Shown: positions 50,871-59,928 of the stretch, piece after piece
How the letters are laid out: each line of letters begins with the position of its first letter
How positions within the stretch are numbered: the first letter of the stretch is position 1
Assembly: GCF_011043735.1 (NCBI RefSeq)
Contig: NZ_JAAKGV010000006.1
Span: forward strand, 62,001-126,000
Reading direction: 5' to 3'
Length of the DNA: 64,000 bases
DNA from: Methylobacterium sp. DB0501
GTDB lineage: Bacteria; Pseudomonadota; Alphaproteobacteria; Rhizobiales; Beijerinckiaceae
Made by a program: the position numbers and the translations under genes
Notes under the pieces: generated by a model
Databases searched by the model: none
What the model was told of the DNA's origin: nothing
Seen by the model: only the letters and a program-made list of their open reading frames with translations

Positions 50871-51051
50871 GAACGGGTTCCATCGCGCCAGCCGCGAGCC
50901 CCGGCCCCGCAGGCGGCGCTCGCGTCCTGCAACCAGGGCAGGCATCCGCTTAAGGTCGGGTTAACGATGTCTGCACTTGCGGCATCGTCGTCGCGCCGGG
51001 CGGTAACGACCGCGCGGGAGGTCGATGCGTCGGCATCCCGGGCCGCCGGTA

Positions 51052-52269
51052 TCACGCCTCCCGGGCGTACTCCGCCCCCGGCTCCGCCCCGTCCGCCGCC
51101 CCCAGCATGAACCACACCAGGGCCGCGGTCTTGATCGAGAACGGCGAGTCGCTGATCACCAGGAGCAGGCAGAGGTAGATCGCCATGGCGCAGCGCAGGC
51201 GCCAGCCGTCCGGATTGCGGGCCGGCATGAGCACGAACAGGCCCCAGGCCACCAGGATGCCGGCGACGCCGATCTGGGTCAGCGCGTAGGCGTACCCGGA
51301 ATCGGACAGGAACAGCTTGTCGGGCAGGACGCCCATCACGCCCTCGGGCGGCAGCGAGGTGACGAGCAGGGCGGCCCAGAGCAGGCGCCCGGCGATGTCG
51401 TTCTGCCAGGTCACCTGCATGCTCTCGTAGCCGTAGATTGTCAGCGCCAGCAGGATCGTGAAGGGCAGGGCGAACCAGAGCAGGCGCGGCAGGCGCCAGC
51501 CCACCAGCATCGCCCCGGTGATCGCGACGCAGACGTAGGCACCGAAGCGGGCATCGGCCAGGATGACGGTGAGCGCCGCGCAGAGGAACAGCCAGGCCCG
51601 GCCCCGCATGGTGCGGCGGTAGAGCGCCCAGGCGAACAGGACGGCGCCGAAATTGCCGGCCGAGACCGGCTCGAGGAAGACCGACGAGACCCGGTGCGGC
51701 CCGAGGAACGGCAGGATGGTGCGCGAATCCGGCCGGATGCCGCTGGTGAACAGCGAGCCGGTCAGCTCGTTGATCTCCGACGCCGACATGCTGCCGCGGG
51801 CCACGTAGTAGCGCACGATGTTGAAGTATTGCTGGTAGGTGTCGAACAGACCGTACTCGAACAGCCCCATCACCACCACCACGATGCCGGAGGCCAGCAC
51901 CGCCCGGTCGGCGTCGCGCAGGTCGGGCGAGCGCATCCCGAGATTGTAGAACACGACCGGGATCAGGAAGTCGCGCACGCCCTTGACGTCGGTCGAGCCG
52001 CGAAGCGCCAGGAGCAGGAGCCCGTAGGAGACGAGCCCGGCGAGGATCAGCCACGGCCCGGGCCGCTCGTCGAGGGCAAAGCCCAGGGTGAGCGCGATGA
52101 TCGCCACCTCGGCGCCGATCACGGTGCCGCCCGAGACCGGGAACCCGGCGGTGTTGAGGAAGCACAGGCCCGCGTTGAAGACGAGGGCCGCGATCAGCAC
52201 GAGGAAGGCGGCCCGCGCCTGGTAGGGCGCGCGCCGGTCGGCGGCCGGCAGGGCGGCGGCCAGGTTCAT
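51052..52269 (-). CDS. Polytopic membrane protein, Wzy/O-antigen-ligase-like
   Basis: The 405-residue protein is composed of about 10-12 hydrophobic helices with a longer periplasmic loop (near residues 145-195), as in O-antigen polymerases and ligases. Sequence similarity in this class is weak, so the assignment rests on topology and on its position 10 bases downstream of the Wzz-type gene, which suggests co-transcription. It probably polymerises or ligates repeat units of an exopolysaccharide distinct from cellulose. Confidence 0.7.
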   Translation of the reverse strand: MNLAAALPAADRRAPYQARAAFLVLIAALVFNAGLCFLNTAGFPVSGGTVIGAEVAIIALTLGFALDERPGPWLILAGLVSYGLLLLALRGSTDVKGVRDFLIPVVFYNLGMRSPDLRDADRAVLASGIVVVVMGLFEYGLFDTYQQYFNIVRYYVARGSMSASEINELTGSLFTSGIRPDSRTILPFLGPHRVSSVFLEPVSAGNFGAVLFAWALYRRTMRGRAWLFLCAALTVILADARFGAYVCVAITGAMLVGWRLPRLLWFALPFTILLALTIYGYESMQVTWQNDIAGRLLWAALLVTSLPPEGVMGVLPDKLFLSDSGYAYALTQIGVAGILVAWGLFVLMPARNPDGWRLRCAMAIYLCLLLVISDSPFSIKTAALVWFMLGAADGAEPGAEYAREA

Positions 52270-52279
52270 CCCCTTCTCC

Positions 52280-54268
52280 TCACGCCGCCCGCACGCGGCC
52301 GGGCACGGGCGCGGCAGGCGCGGGCTCGGCCGCCGGCCGGCGCGGGGCGAAGGCGCGCCGGCCCTCGACCGCGACGAGGCCGAACAGCCCCTGCGCCCGG
52401 AAGCGGCCGGCGCCGTCGAGGGTGTCGAGCAGGCGCTCGAGGCGGGTGCGGGTCATCCGGCCGGGGGCGACGACGAGGAGGATCGCGTCGGAGGTCTCCG
52501 GGATCGACAGCCAGCCGTCGCCGCGCCCGACGTCGCGCTCCGCCACGATGATCTCGGGCCGCATCATCCGCTCGGGCCCGCGGCCGGGCTCGATGACGGC
52601 GAGCCGGCCGCGGACCGGCGCGTCGGAGCGCGGGCCGTCGCCGAAGCCGAGCCGGGCATGGGCCTGCTCGGGCACCAGAAGGGCCGGCTCGCCGAGGCGG
52701 AGCAGGAGGTCGGTGAGCACTTCCGCCGCGCGCAGGCGCTCCGGCCCCAGCCCGTCCGAGGCCACGGTGACGACCACCGCCTGGCTGCGGCCGGCGAGCC
52801 GGGTCCGCAACTCGCGCGCCGCGGTGACGAGCGCCTCCTCGGCGCTGCCGCCGCGGCCGCGACGGCCCGGTCGCCGCAGCCGGGCCCAGACCGGCGCACC
52901 GGCGGAGCCGAGGCCGGCGACCGTCGTGATGTTGCCGCGCCAGAGATCGTACAGGAAACCGAGGATCAGCCCGAGCACCGCGCCGAACAGGCCGGCGGCG
53001 ACGATCACGATCGGCGCCGGGGTGTCCGAGGGCTTGAGCGGCGGGGTGGCGCGCGAGACGATCTGCGAGTTGCTCGGGTTGATCGATTGCTGCTGCTCGA
53101 GGTCCTTGGTGCGGTCGAGGACGAGGTTGTAGGTGCGCCGGATCGCCTCTGCCTCGCTCTCGAGCTGGCGCAGGCGGATGCCCTCCTGGTTGCTGCTGGT
53201 CTGGGTCGCGATCAGCCGCTCGGCCCGGCCGCGCAGCTGGCGCAGGCTCTCCTCGCCGCGGCGCAGGTCCTCCTCGATGGTGCGGCGGATCCGGTCGGCC
53301 TCGGCGGCGATCAGCCGGGCGGTCGCGGCCCGCTGGGCGGCCAGCGCGATCATCTGCGGGTGGCTCGGCCCGAGGCTGCGGGAGAGCTGGGCGATCTCCT
53401 GCAGGGTCTGGGCGTACTGGGTGCGCAGGGACACCATCACCTGCGAGGTGTCGGCCTCCGGCACCGCCTGGACCTGGCCGTCGGGGGCGCGAAGCTGGCG
53501 CACCTGCTCGCGCCGGGCCGAGAGCCGGGCGAGGTTGGTCTCGGCGGCGGTGATCTGGGTGTAGAGGTCCTTCAGCTGCTGCGACACGAGCAGGCCGGCA
53601 TCGCCGGAGCCGATCAGGCCCTTCTCGGCCCGGTAGCGCTCGACCGCGACGTCGGCCCGGTTGAGCTGGGCGCGCAGGTCGCCGGCCTGGGTCAGCAGCG
53701 CCTCGTTGGCGCGGCGCACCGCCGAGACCCGGTCCCGGGCGCCGACCTCGAAGAACTGGGCGGCGATGGTGTTGGCGATCTCGGCCGCGCGCCGCGCATC
53801 CGGATAGGCGACGGTGAGCTGGAAGTTGAACGAGTTCTCGACCCGGCGCACCACGGTGCGCTTGCGCAGGGCCTCGAGCGCCACCACCGCCGGGTCGGCG
53901 CCGGGGGGCGCGCCGCGGGTCAGGACCGGGTCCTCGGCGAGGCCGAGCTGCGCCACGACGGGATCGAGGAGCTTGGCCGAGAGCAGGATCAGCCCCTGGC
54001 TCTCCAGGTTGGCGAAGTCGAGCTGGGCCGGCGCGTCCTGGCGCGACAGGCCGCGGCCGACGATCTGGAGCGCCTGCGGGTCGATCAGGAGCTCGACGGT
54101 GGCGCGATAGGTCGGAACCTGGCGACACGCATAGAGCCCGCCGAGCGAAGCCATGACGCCGGCACTCGCGACGATCCACAGGCTGCGCCGGCGGGCCGAG
54201 CCCCACAGATCCGCGAGCGTACCGCCGGTCCCGCGGGTGGTGGCCGCGGCGGGATCTGCCGTCGACAT
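52280..54268 (-). CDS. Wzz-type exopolysaccharide chain-length/export protein
   Basis: The 662-residue membrane protein starts at ATG 54268, 7 bases after AGGGG. It has TM1 near residues 33-52, a Wzz motif (YRATVELLIDPQALQIVG), extended coiled coils (about 190-420, including LRRGEESLRQLRGRAERL), a Pro-rich TM2 preface PLKPSDTPAPIVIVAAGLFGAVLGLILGF near 440-468, and a C-terminal ATPase-like domain. As in the gene at 478, the last domain lacks a recognisable Walker A motif and tyrosine cluster. It resembles GumC/ExoP-like transporters. A 13-bp tandem array lies directly upstream and a Wzy-like gene directly downstream. Confidence 0.82.
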   Translation of the reverse strand: MSTADPAAATTRGTGGTLADLWGSARRRSLWIVASAGVMASLGGLYACRQVPTYRATVELLIDPQALQIVGRGLSRQDAPAQLDFANLESQGLILLSAKLLDPVVAQLGLAEDPVLTRGAPPGADPAVVALEALRKRTVVRRVENSFNFQLTVAYPDARRAAEIANTIAAQFFEVGARDRVSAVRRANEALLTQAGDLRAQLNRADVAVERYRAEKGLIGSGDAGLLVSQQLKDLYTQITAAETNLARLSARREQVRQLRAPDGQVQAVPEADTSQVMVSLRTQYAQTLQEIAQLSRSLGPSHPQMIALAAQRAATARLIAAEADRIRRTIEEDLRRGEESLRQLRGRAERLIATQTSSNQEGIRLRQLESEAEAIRRTYNLVLDRTKDLEQQQSINPSNSQIVSRATPPLKPSDTPAPIVIVAAGLFGAVLGLILGFLYDLWRGNITTVAGLGSAGAPVWARLRRPGRRGRGGSAEEALVTAARELRTRLAGRSQAVVVTVASDGLGPERLRAAEVLTDLLLRLGEPALLVPEQAHARLGFGDGPRSDAPVRGRLAVIEPGRGPERMMRPEIIVAERDVGRGDGWLSIPETSDAILLVVAPGRMTRTRLERLLDTLDGAGRFRAQGLFGLVAVEGRRAFAPRRPAAEPAPAAPVPGRVRAA

Positions 54269-54290
54269 CTCGTGCCCCTGCCTCATGCCA

Positions 54291-54355
54291 AGTTCGGTTG
54301 CCAAGTCCGGTTGCCAGGTCCAGTTGCCAAGTCCGGTTGCGATGCCCGGTTGCGA
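54291..54355. repeat. Five tandem 13-bp direct repeats upstream of the Wzz-type gene
   Basis: Consecutive units AGTTCGGTTGCCA, AGTCCGGTTGCCA, GGTCCAGTTGCCA, AGTCCGGTTGCGA and TGCCCGGTTGCGA occupy 54291-54355 with no spacers. The invariant core is GTTGC. The array ends about 20 bases upstream of the ATG at 54268 (leftward), so it lies in the 5' leader or promoter. The other 220 bases up to the acyltransferase stop at 54580 contain no gene. Confidence 0.85.
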
Positions 54356-54579
54356 CCTCCGATCGACGGCGGCGCAACGCGGACGTCGTCTCCGCTCCTG
54401 CGCCGCACCGGCCGATGACCTGCGTCTCGCGACAGTCATCCCCCGGCGGAGCGCGTTCTTCGACCATCCCTGAACCTGCAGGGCACCGGCAGGAACTTAG
54501 TCGCGGTTCGGTTACCGATCCCCCAGCCGTTTCCGGCGCCGGCCCATCCCAAACCGGGACAGGCCGGCGCGCCTCGGGT

Positions 54580-55773
54580 TCAGCGCGGCATCAGGGCCGC
54601 GCCGCCCGCCGGGGCGCGCCGCGACGGCGTGGTCCCGGCCGGCAGCCGGGGGCCGTTGCGCCTGAACCAGGCGAGGGCCGGGCGCTCGACGAGGCGGCAG
54701 GTGAGGGCGGCGAGGGGCACGGTCACGGCGACCAGCAGGGCGGCGACCGCCAGGTTGGCGGCACCGGAGCCGAAATCGAGGTAGCGGTCGTGACCGAGGA
54801 TCACCGTCCGCGGCAGACCGGTGCGCTGCGCGACGTAGTGCATCGCCGTCGTGAAGACCTGGATCACCGGCAGGTGCAGGAGATAGATCGAGAACGACCA
54901 CAGGCCGAGGCTCTGGGCCGGCCGCGCGCGGGCGAGATCCGACAGGGCGCCCCGCCCGTGCGAGAACAGCGCGATCGCGACCCCGAAGACGAGGCTCGCC
55001 GCGCAGGCGCCGAAATCCTGCGGCACCAATGCCACCACCGCCACCAGGGCGAGGAGAGACGCGGCCTCGGCCGCCGTCGCGCCCGCCCGCCCGAACCGCA
55101 GCGCGTCGCGCAGGGTGTAGGCGAGGCAGCCGATGAACAGGTCGAACAGGCAGCGCACGATGCCCCAGTTCTGGATCACGAACAGCGTGCGCGGGCTCAC
55201 CCACCACAGCGCCAGCGCGCTGGCGGCGGCGAGGCCCGCGAAGACGAGGCGCGCCCGGGGACCCGCCGCCATCACGGTGAGGGCCAGCACCATCGAGGCC
55301 CAGAACTCGACCGCGATGCTCCAGGACGGGAAGTTCCAGCTGTAATCGCCGAAGGTGCGGAAGTTCTGCAGGAACAGCAGGTGGGTGAGGATCTCGATGG
55401 GTCGATGGCCGGCCCCGAAGGGCGGCGTCGCCACCGGCGTGCCGGCATGGTGCGACAGATAGGCGAGGCGCACCAGCTCGATCAGGATCATCAGGGCGAG
55501 CGTGGCGGCGTGGAGCGGCCAGAGCCGGCCGAAGCGCATCCACCAGAAGCTCAGGACCTGCCGGCCCGTCGCCAGCCGGTCGCCATAGGCGTGCAGCAGC
55601 ACGAAGCCCGACAGGACGAAGAAGAGGTCGACGCAGAATTGCAGGTTCGGGAACCACGCCTGCTGCTGCAGCGGGTGGGCCAGCGGCATGTGGAAGAACG
55701 CCACCGCGAGGGCGCACACGCCCCGCCCCGCATCCAGCACCTCGAACCGGTCTGTTCCGTCACGCCCGTGCAT
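54580..55773 (-). CDS. Membrane acyltransferase 3 (OafA/YrhL-like)
   Basis: The 397-residue polytopic protein has the acyltransferase-3 signatures: an early DAGRGVCALAVAFFHM with the conserved His near residue 28, FCVDLFFVLSGFVLLH near 45-61, RFGRLWPLHA near 80 and the SWSIAVEFWAS motif near 149. Such enzymes move acyl groups, usually acetyl, onto exported sugars or lipids. Its place beside the Wzz/Wzy pair suggests modification of that polysaccharide. It is divergent from the acyl carrier protein gene at 56004. Confidence 0.88.
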   Translation of the reverse strand: MHGRDGTDRFEVLDAGRGVCALAVAFFHMPLAHPLQQQAWFPNLQFCVDLFFVLSGFVLLHAYGDRLATGRQVLSFWWMRFGRLWPLHAATLALMILIELVRLAYLSHHAGTPVATPPFGAGHRPIEILTHLLFLQNFRTFGDYSWNFPSWSIAVEFWASMVLALTVMAAGPRARLVFAGLAAASALALWWVSPRTLFVIQNWGIVRCLFDLFIGCLAYTLRDALRFGRAGATAAEAASLLALVAVVALVPQDFGACAASLVFGVAIALFSHGRGALSDLARARPAQSLGLWSFSIYLLHLPVIQVFTTAMHYVAQRTGLPRTVILGHDRYLDFGSGAANLAVAALLVAVTVPLAALTCRLVERPALAWFRRNGPRLPAGTTPSRRAPAGGAALMPR

Positions 55774-56003
55774 CGTGCGCCACCCGTGCCGTTCTCGAAC
55801 AACTCTGTCCGGTCCGGGGATGCCGGGCCGTGCGTCCCGGGTGGATCCGCAGGATCGATGCCGCCTGGAAACGACCAGAAGGACGGGCAGGAGGGTCGGG
55901 CGGAGGGGAGCGGACGACGAGGCGATTGACCAGTCCGCGAAAATAAGTTTGATTTACCTGCGTATAACTGCTTAGGGTGCGACAACTAGATTGAGGTTAG
56001 TTG

Positions 56004-56258
56004 ATGATTAATGCTCAAGAAATTCGCACGATTCTGGCGCGCCACGGCACTCTTGCCAACACGATCGGCCAACTCTCGGACGATGCGTGCCTGTTCGACA
56101 ACGGCCTCGACTCGTTCGGCGCGGTCCAGGTGATGATGGATCTGGAAGAGCATTTCGAGATCGAATTCCCGGAACACCTTCTCAACCGCGACACGTTTTC
56201 GACCGTGAGCAGCATCCGGGATCTCGTGTTAGAACAACTGGCGCGGAAGGCGGCGTGA
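56004..56258 (+). CDS. Stand-alone acyl carrier protein
   Basis: The 84-residue protein has the four-helix ACP fold with the phosphopantetheine serine in NGLDSFGAVQVMMDLEEHF near residue 36 (DSF instead of the usual DSL). It starts at ATG 56004, 7 bases after GAGG. It is not beside fatty-acid genes, so it is probably a dedicated carrier that supplies an acyl group to a specialised pathway, perhaps the divergent acyltransferase. The 230 bases between the two genes are AT-rich near 55935-56000 and likely carry both promoters. Confidence 0.88.
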   Translation: MINAQEIRTILARHGTLANTIGQLSDDACLFDNGLDSFGAVQVMMDLEEHFEIEFPEHLLNRDTFSTVSSIRDLVLEQLARKAA

Positions 56259-56369
56259 GTTTGGCCGGCGGGGCGACCCATTATCGCCGCCCCGGAGCCG
56301 CGGCACAACCCGATCGCCTTGCGGCACGGTACCCGACACCGGCAGGCGCGGCATCGACGGGTCCGTCCC

Positions 56370-56744
56370 TCAGTTGAACTTCCCGCTCGCCGCCGCGCCG
56401 TCCGGCCCGGTGATCTGCACGACGCCCTTCGGGTTCGCGCCGAGCGACACCTCGGCCTCGCCGGTGAGCCGCGCCTCGGCCGGCGTCAGGACGACCCGGG
56501 CCGGCTTGCCGCCGACGACGAGGATCGCCGTGCCCTTGAAGCCGGCGGGGGACACCGCCTTCTCCTTGGCGTCGTAGACCCAGACCTCGACCCGGCGGTC
56601 CTTGGTCACGAGTTCGATGTGGTAGGGACCGGCATCGACGATGCGGCCGCCCTTGTCCCCGTTCCCCTCGTGGGCGCAGGCCTGGTGGGCGCAGAACGGC
56701 AGGGCGATCGCCAGGGCGCCGGCGGTGAGGAATCGCTGAAGCAT
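56370..56744 (-). CDS. Small exported protein of the metal-efflux operon
   Basis: The 124-residue protein has a signal peptide (LTAGALAIALPFCAHQACA) and then a His/Glu-containing mature start (HEGNGDKGG) and a compact beta-rich domain. No enzymatic motif is visible. It lies 30 bases after the RND pump gene on the same strand, so it is probably the last gene of the efflux operon and may bind metal in the periplasm (inference). Confidence 0.65.
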   Translation of the reverse strand: MLQRFLTAGALAIALPFCAHQACAHEGNGDKGGRIVDAGPYHIELVTKDRRVEVWVYDAKEKAVSPAGFKGTAILVVGGKPARVVLTPAEARLTGEAEVSLGANPKGVVQITGPDGAAASGKFN

Positions 56745-56774
56745 CGTCCGTTTCTCCGGATGTCTCGATCTGGA

Positions 56775-59700
56775 TCAGAACGCGTCCGCGGATGCGGGCG
56801 CGGCATGGGAGGCATCGGCCCGGGCGGCGTCGCGCATCGCCGCCAGGCGCTCCAGCGGGCGGCGGCCGAAGCGCAGGATCAGCACCGGCGTCAGCACCGC
56901 GTCGAGGAGGGTGGCGCTGATGAGGCCGCCGAAGATCGTCACCGCGACCGGGTGCAGGATCTCCTTGCCGGGGCTGGCGGCGTCGGTGAGCAGCGGCACC
57001 AGGGCGACGCCCGCCGACAGGGCGGTCATCAGCACCGGGGTCAGCCGCTCCAGGCTGCCGCGCACCACGAGGTCCGGCCCGAACGGCACGCCCTCGTGCA
57101 GGGCGAGGTTGAGGATGTGGCTGACCTTGAGGATGCCGTTGCGGGCCGCGATGCCGGTGAGCGTGATGAAGCCGATCATCGAGGCGACCGAGAGCGGCTG
57201 GCCGGCGAGCCACAGGGCCGCCACCGAGCCGACGAGGGCGAGCGGCACGCTGCCCATGATGATGAGCGCCAGCCCGCCCGAGCGGTAGCGGCTGGCGAGC
57301 AGCGCGAAGATCAGCCCCAGCGACACGAGGGAGAGGGCGCCGATGGTCCGGCTCGCCTCCTCCTGCGCCTGGAAGGTGCCCTCCAGGCTGGTGAACACCC
57401 CCGGCGGCAAGGTCTCGGCCGCCACCGCCTTGCGGATGCCGGCGACGATCCCGGCCATGTCGGCCTCGGCCGTCGTGTTCGCCATCACGACGAGGCGGCG
57501 CCGGCCGTTCTCGCGCAGGATCTGGTTCGGGCCGTCGGTCTCGCGGATGTCGGCGAGCTGGCGCGCCGGCACCCAGCCGGACGGCGTCTCGACCAGGAGG
57601 TCGCTCAAGGTCGCGGTGGTGCGCTGCGTCTCGGGCAGCCGCAGCACCACGTCGAAGCGGCGGTAGCCGTCGACCACCGTCGAGACCAGGCGCCCGTTGG
57701 AGAGCCGGCTGATCTGCTCGACGAGGGCCGCCGGCTGCACGCCGTAGAGCGCCGCGCGGCCGTAATCGACCCGGATCTCGAGCTGCGGGATGCGGGTCTG
57801 CTTCTCGATCTGCAGGTCGGCGAGGCCGGGAAGCGCCCGCATCCGGTCCTGGAGCGAGGCCGCCACGCGGCGCAAGGCATCGAGATCCTCGCCGAAGATC
57901 TTCAACGCGATCTCGGCCCGGACGCCGGACAGCATGTGGTCGAGCCGGTGCGAGATCGGCTGGCCGACATTGACCGAGACCGGCAGGACCGCCAGCCGCC
58001 GGCGGATCTCGGCCACCAGCTCGGCCTTCGGCCGGCCGCCCCCTTTGAGCGCCACCTCCAGGTCGGAGGAGTGGACGCCCTCGGCATGCTCGTCGAGCTC
58101 GGCCCGGCCGGTGCGCCGGCCGACCGCCGCCACCTCGGGGATCTCCATCAGCAGCCGCTCGGCGATGGCACCCACCCGGCTGCTCTCGGGAAGCGAGATG
58201 CCCGGGGTGAAGGCCATGGTGACGGTGAAGGAGCCCTCGTTGAACGGCGGCAGGAAGGCCCGCGGCAGGTGCGCGGCGGCGAATCCGGCGCCCACCACCA
58301 GGGCCGCGACGGTGCCGACGAGCAGGCGCGGGTGGCGGAACGCCACCCGCAGGGCGGCGGCGTTGACGTGCTTGAGCCCGCGGATGAACCGGCTCTCGTG
58401 CTCCTCCAGGCTCTTCATGCCGGGCAGCAGCCACGAGGCGAGGACCGGCGTCAGGGTGATCGAGACGACGAGGCTCGCCAGGATCGACACGATGTAGGCC
58501 TGGCCGAGCGGCGCGAAGAGCCGTCCCTCGATGCCCGACAGGGCGAAGAGCGGCACGAAGACCAGGACGATGATCGCCGTGGCGTAGACGATGCCCGACC
58601 GCACCTCGTTCGAGGCCGACACCACCACCTCGAAGACCGAGCGGGGATTGCCGGCGGCGCGGTTCTCGCGCAGCCGGCGAAAGATGTTCTCGACGTCGAC
58701 CACCGCGTCGTCGACGAGTTCGCCGATCGCGATGGCGAGCCCCCCGAGCGTCATGGTGTTGATCGACAGGCCGAGGAGGTGGAACACCAATGCGGTCGTC
58801 AGGATCGAGACGGGGATGGCGGTCAGCGAGATCAGGGTGGTGCGGACGTTCAGGAGGAAACAGAACAGCACCACGGCGACGACGAGGATCGCCTCGACCA
58901 GCACCCGCTCGACGTTGGCGATCGAGGTCTCGATGAAGTCGGCCTGGCGAAAGAGGATCTTGTCGGCCGAGATGCCGGCGGGCAGCGAGGGCGCGATGTC
59001 CTTGAGCGCCGCCTCGATCGAGCGGGTCAGCGCGACCGTATCGACGTCCGGCTGCTTCTCGACCGAGACGATCACCGCCGGCTTGCCCTGGTAGCCGCCC
59101 TCGCCGCGCTTGGCCTTGGCGGCGAAGGAGACCTCGGCCACCTGCCGCAGGCGCACCGGGGCGTTGCCGGCGGTTCCCACCACGAGGTCGCGCAGGTCCT
59201 CCAGGCTCATCGTGCGGGCGATGTTCCGGATCAGGTACTCGCGCGAATACTGGTCGGTGAAGCCGCCGCCGGCATTGGTGCCGAATTGCTGGAGGGCTGC
59301 GTCGAGCTGGGCGTTGGTGACCCCGAGCGCCCGCATCGCCGCCGGGTTCGGGGCGACGCGGAACTGGCGCACCTCGCCGCCGATCGGGATGACCTGGGCC
59401 ACGCCCGGCACGGTGAGGAGCCGCGGGCGGAGCACGAAATCCGCGGTCTCGCGCAGCTCCATCGGCGAGAGCGCTTCGCCGGTCACGGCGATCAGCAGCA
59501 CCTGGCCCATGATCGAGGAGACCGGCCCCATCTGGGGCGTCACCCCGCGGGGCAGCTGGTCCTGGACCAGGGCCAGCCGCTCGGCGACCTGCTGGCGGTT
59601 GCGGTAGATGTCGGTGCCCCAGGCGAACTCGACATAGACCACCGACAGGCCGACGCCCGAGACCGAGCGCAGCCGGGTCACGCCCGGCAGGCCGTTGAGC

Positions 59701-59915
59701 CGGGTCTCGATCGGATAGGTCACCATCTGCTCGACCTCCGGGGGGGCGTAGCCCTCGGCCTCGGTCATGATGGTGACGGTCGGGCGGTTGAGGTCGGGGA
59801 AGACGTCGACCGGCAACCGCGTGAGGCTGAACGCGCCGTAGAGCACCAGCACGAGGGCCAGAGCCAGGACGAGCAGGCGGTTGCGTAGGGACTGCGTGAC
59901 CAGGAAGGAGAACAT
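56775..59915 (-). CDS. Heavy-metal RND efflux pump inner-membrane subunit (CzcA/CusA family)
   Basis: The 1046-residue, 12-helix proton-driven pump has the heavy-metal RND signatures: [26 protein letters not shown] near residue 37, TM4 [14 protein letters not shown] near 395-408 (Asp and Glu for proton/metal relay), [14 protein letters not shown] and GASFTGI-like TM segments ([25 protein letters not shown]). The IGELVDD form of TM4 differs from the DFG-IVDGA form of CzcA, so the metal is uncertain. ATG 59915 gives the normal [14 protein letters not shown]-terminus. It is 13 bases from the adaptor gene. Confidence 0.93.
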   Translation of the reverse strand: MFSFLVTQSLRNRLLVLALALVLVLYGAFSLTRLPVDVFPDLNRPTVTIMTEAEGYAPPEVEQMVTYPIETRLNGLPGVTRLRSVSGVGLSVVYVEFAWGTDIYRNRQQVAERLALVQDQLPRGVTPQMGPVSSIMGQVLLIAVTGEALSPMELRETADFVLRPRLLTVPGVAQVIPIGGEVRQFRVAPNPAAMRALGVTNAQLDAALQQFGTNAGGGFTDQYSREYLIRNIARTMSLEDLRDLVVGTAGNAPVRLRQVAEVSFAAKAKRGEGGYQGKPAVIVSVEKQPDVDTVALTRSIEAALKDIAPSLPAGISADKILFRQADFIETSIANVERVLVEAILVVAVVLFCFLLNVRTTLISLTAIPVSILTTALVFHLLGLSINTMTLGGLAIAIGELVDDAVVDVENIFRRLRENRAAGNPRSVFEVVVSASNEVRSGIVYATAIIVLVFVPLFALSGIEGRLFAPLGQAYIVSILASLVVSITLTPVLASWLLPGMKSLEEHESRFIRGLKHVNAAALRVAFRHPRLLVGTVAALVVGAGFAAAHLPRAFLPPFNEGSFTVTMAFTPGISLPESSRVGAIAERLLMEIPEVAAVGRRTGRAELDEHAEGVHSSDLEVALKGGGRPKAELVAEIRRRLAVLPVSVNVGQPISHRLDHMLSGVRAEIALKIFGEDLDALRRVAASLQDRMRALPGLADLQIEKQTRIPQLEIRVDYGRAALYGVQPAALVEQISRLSNGRLVSTVVDGYRRFDVVLRLPETQRTTATLSDLLVETPSGWVPARQLADIRETDGPNQILRENGRRRLVVMANTTAEADMAGIVAGIRKAVAAETLPPGVFTSLEGTFQAQEEASRTIGALSLVSLGLIFALLASRYRSGGLALIIMGSVPLALVGSVAALWLAGQPLSVASMIGFITLTGIAARNGILKVSHILNLALHEGVPFGPDLVVRGSLERLTPVLMTALSAGVALVPLLTDAASPGKEILHPVAVTIFGGLISATLLDAVLTPVLILRFGRRPLERLAAMRDAARADASHAAPASADAF

Positions 59916-59928
59916 CCTTGCGTCTCCC

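Noticed and set aside
47409..51110. A 1233-codon plus-strand frame opposite bcsS and the hybrid sensor
   Set aside because: It is a shadow frame: antisense to genes with recognised domains, and of unnatural composition.
56319..59888. A 1189-codon plus-strand frame opposite the RND pump
   Set aside because: It is antisense to an unmistakable CzcA/CusA gene, with low-complexity Asp/Arg/His/Gly composition, no domain and no ribosome site.
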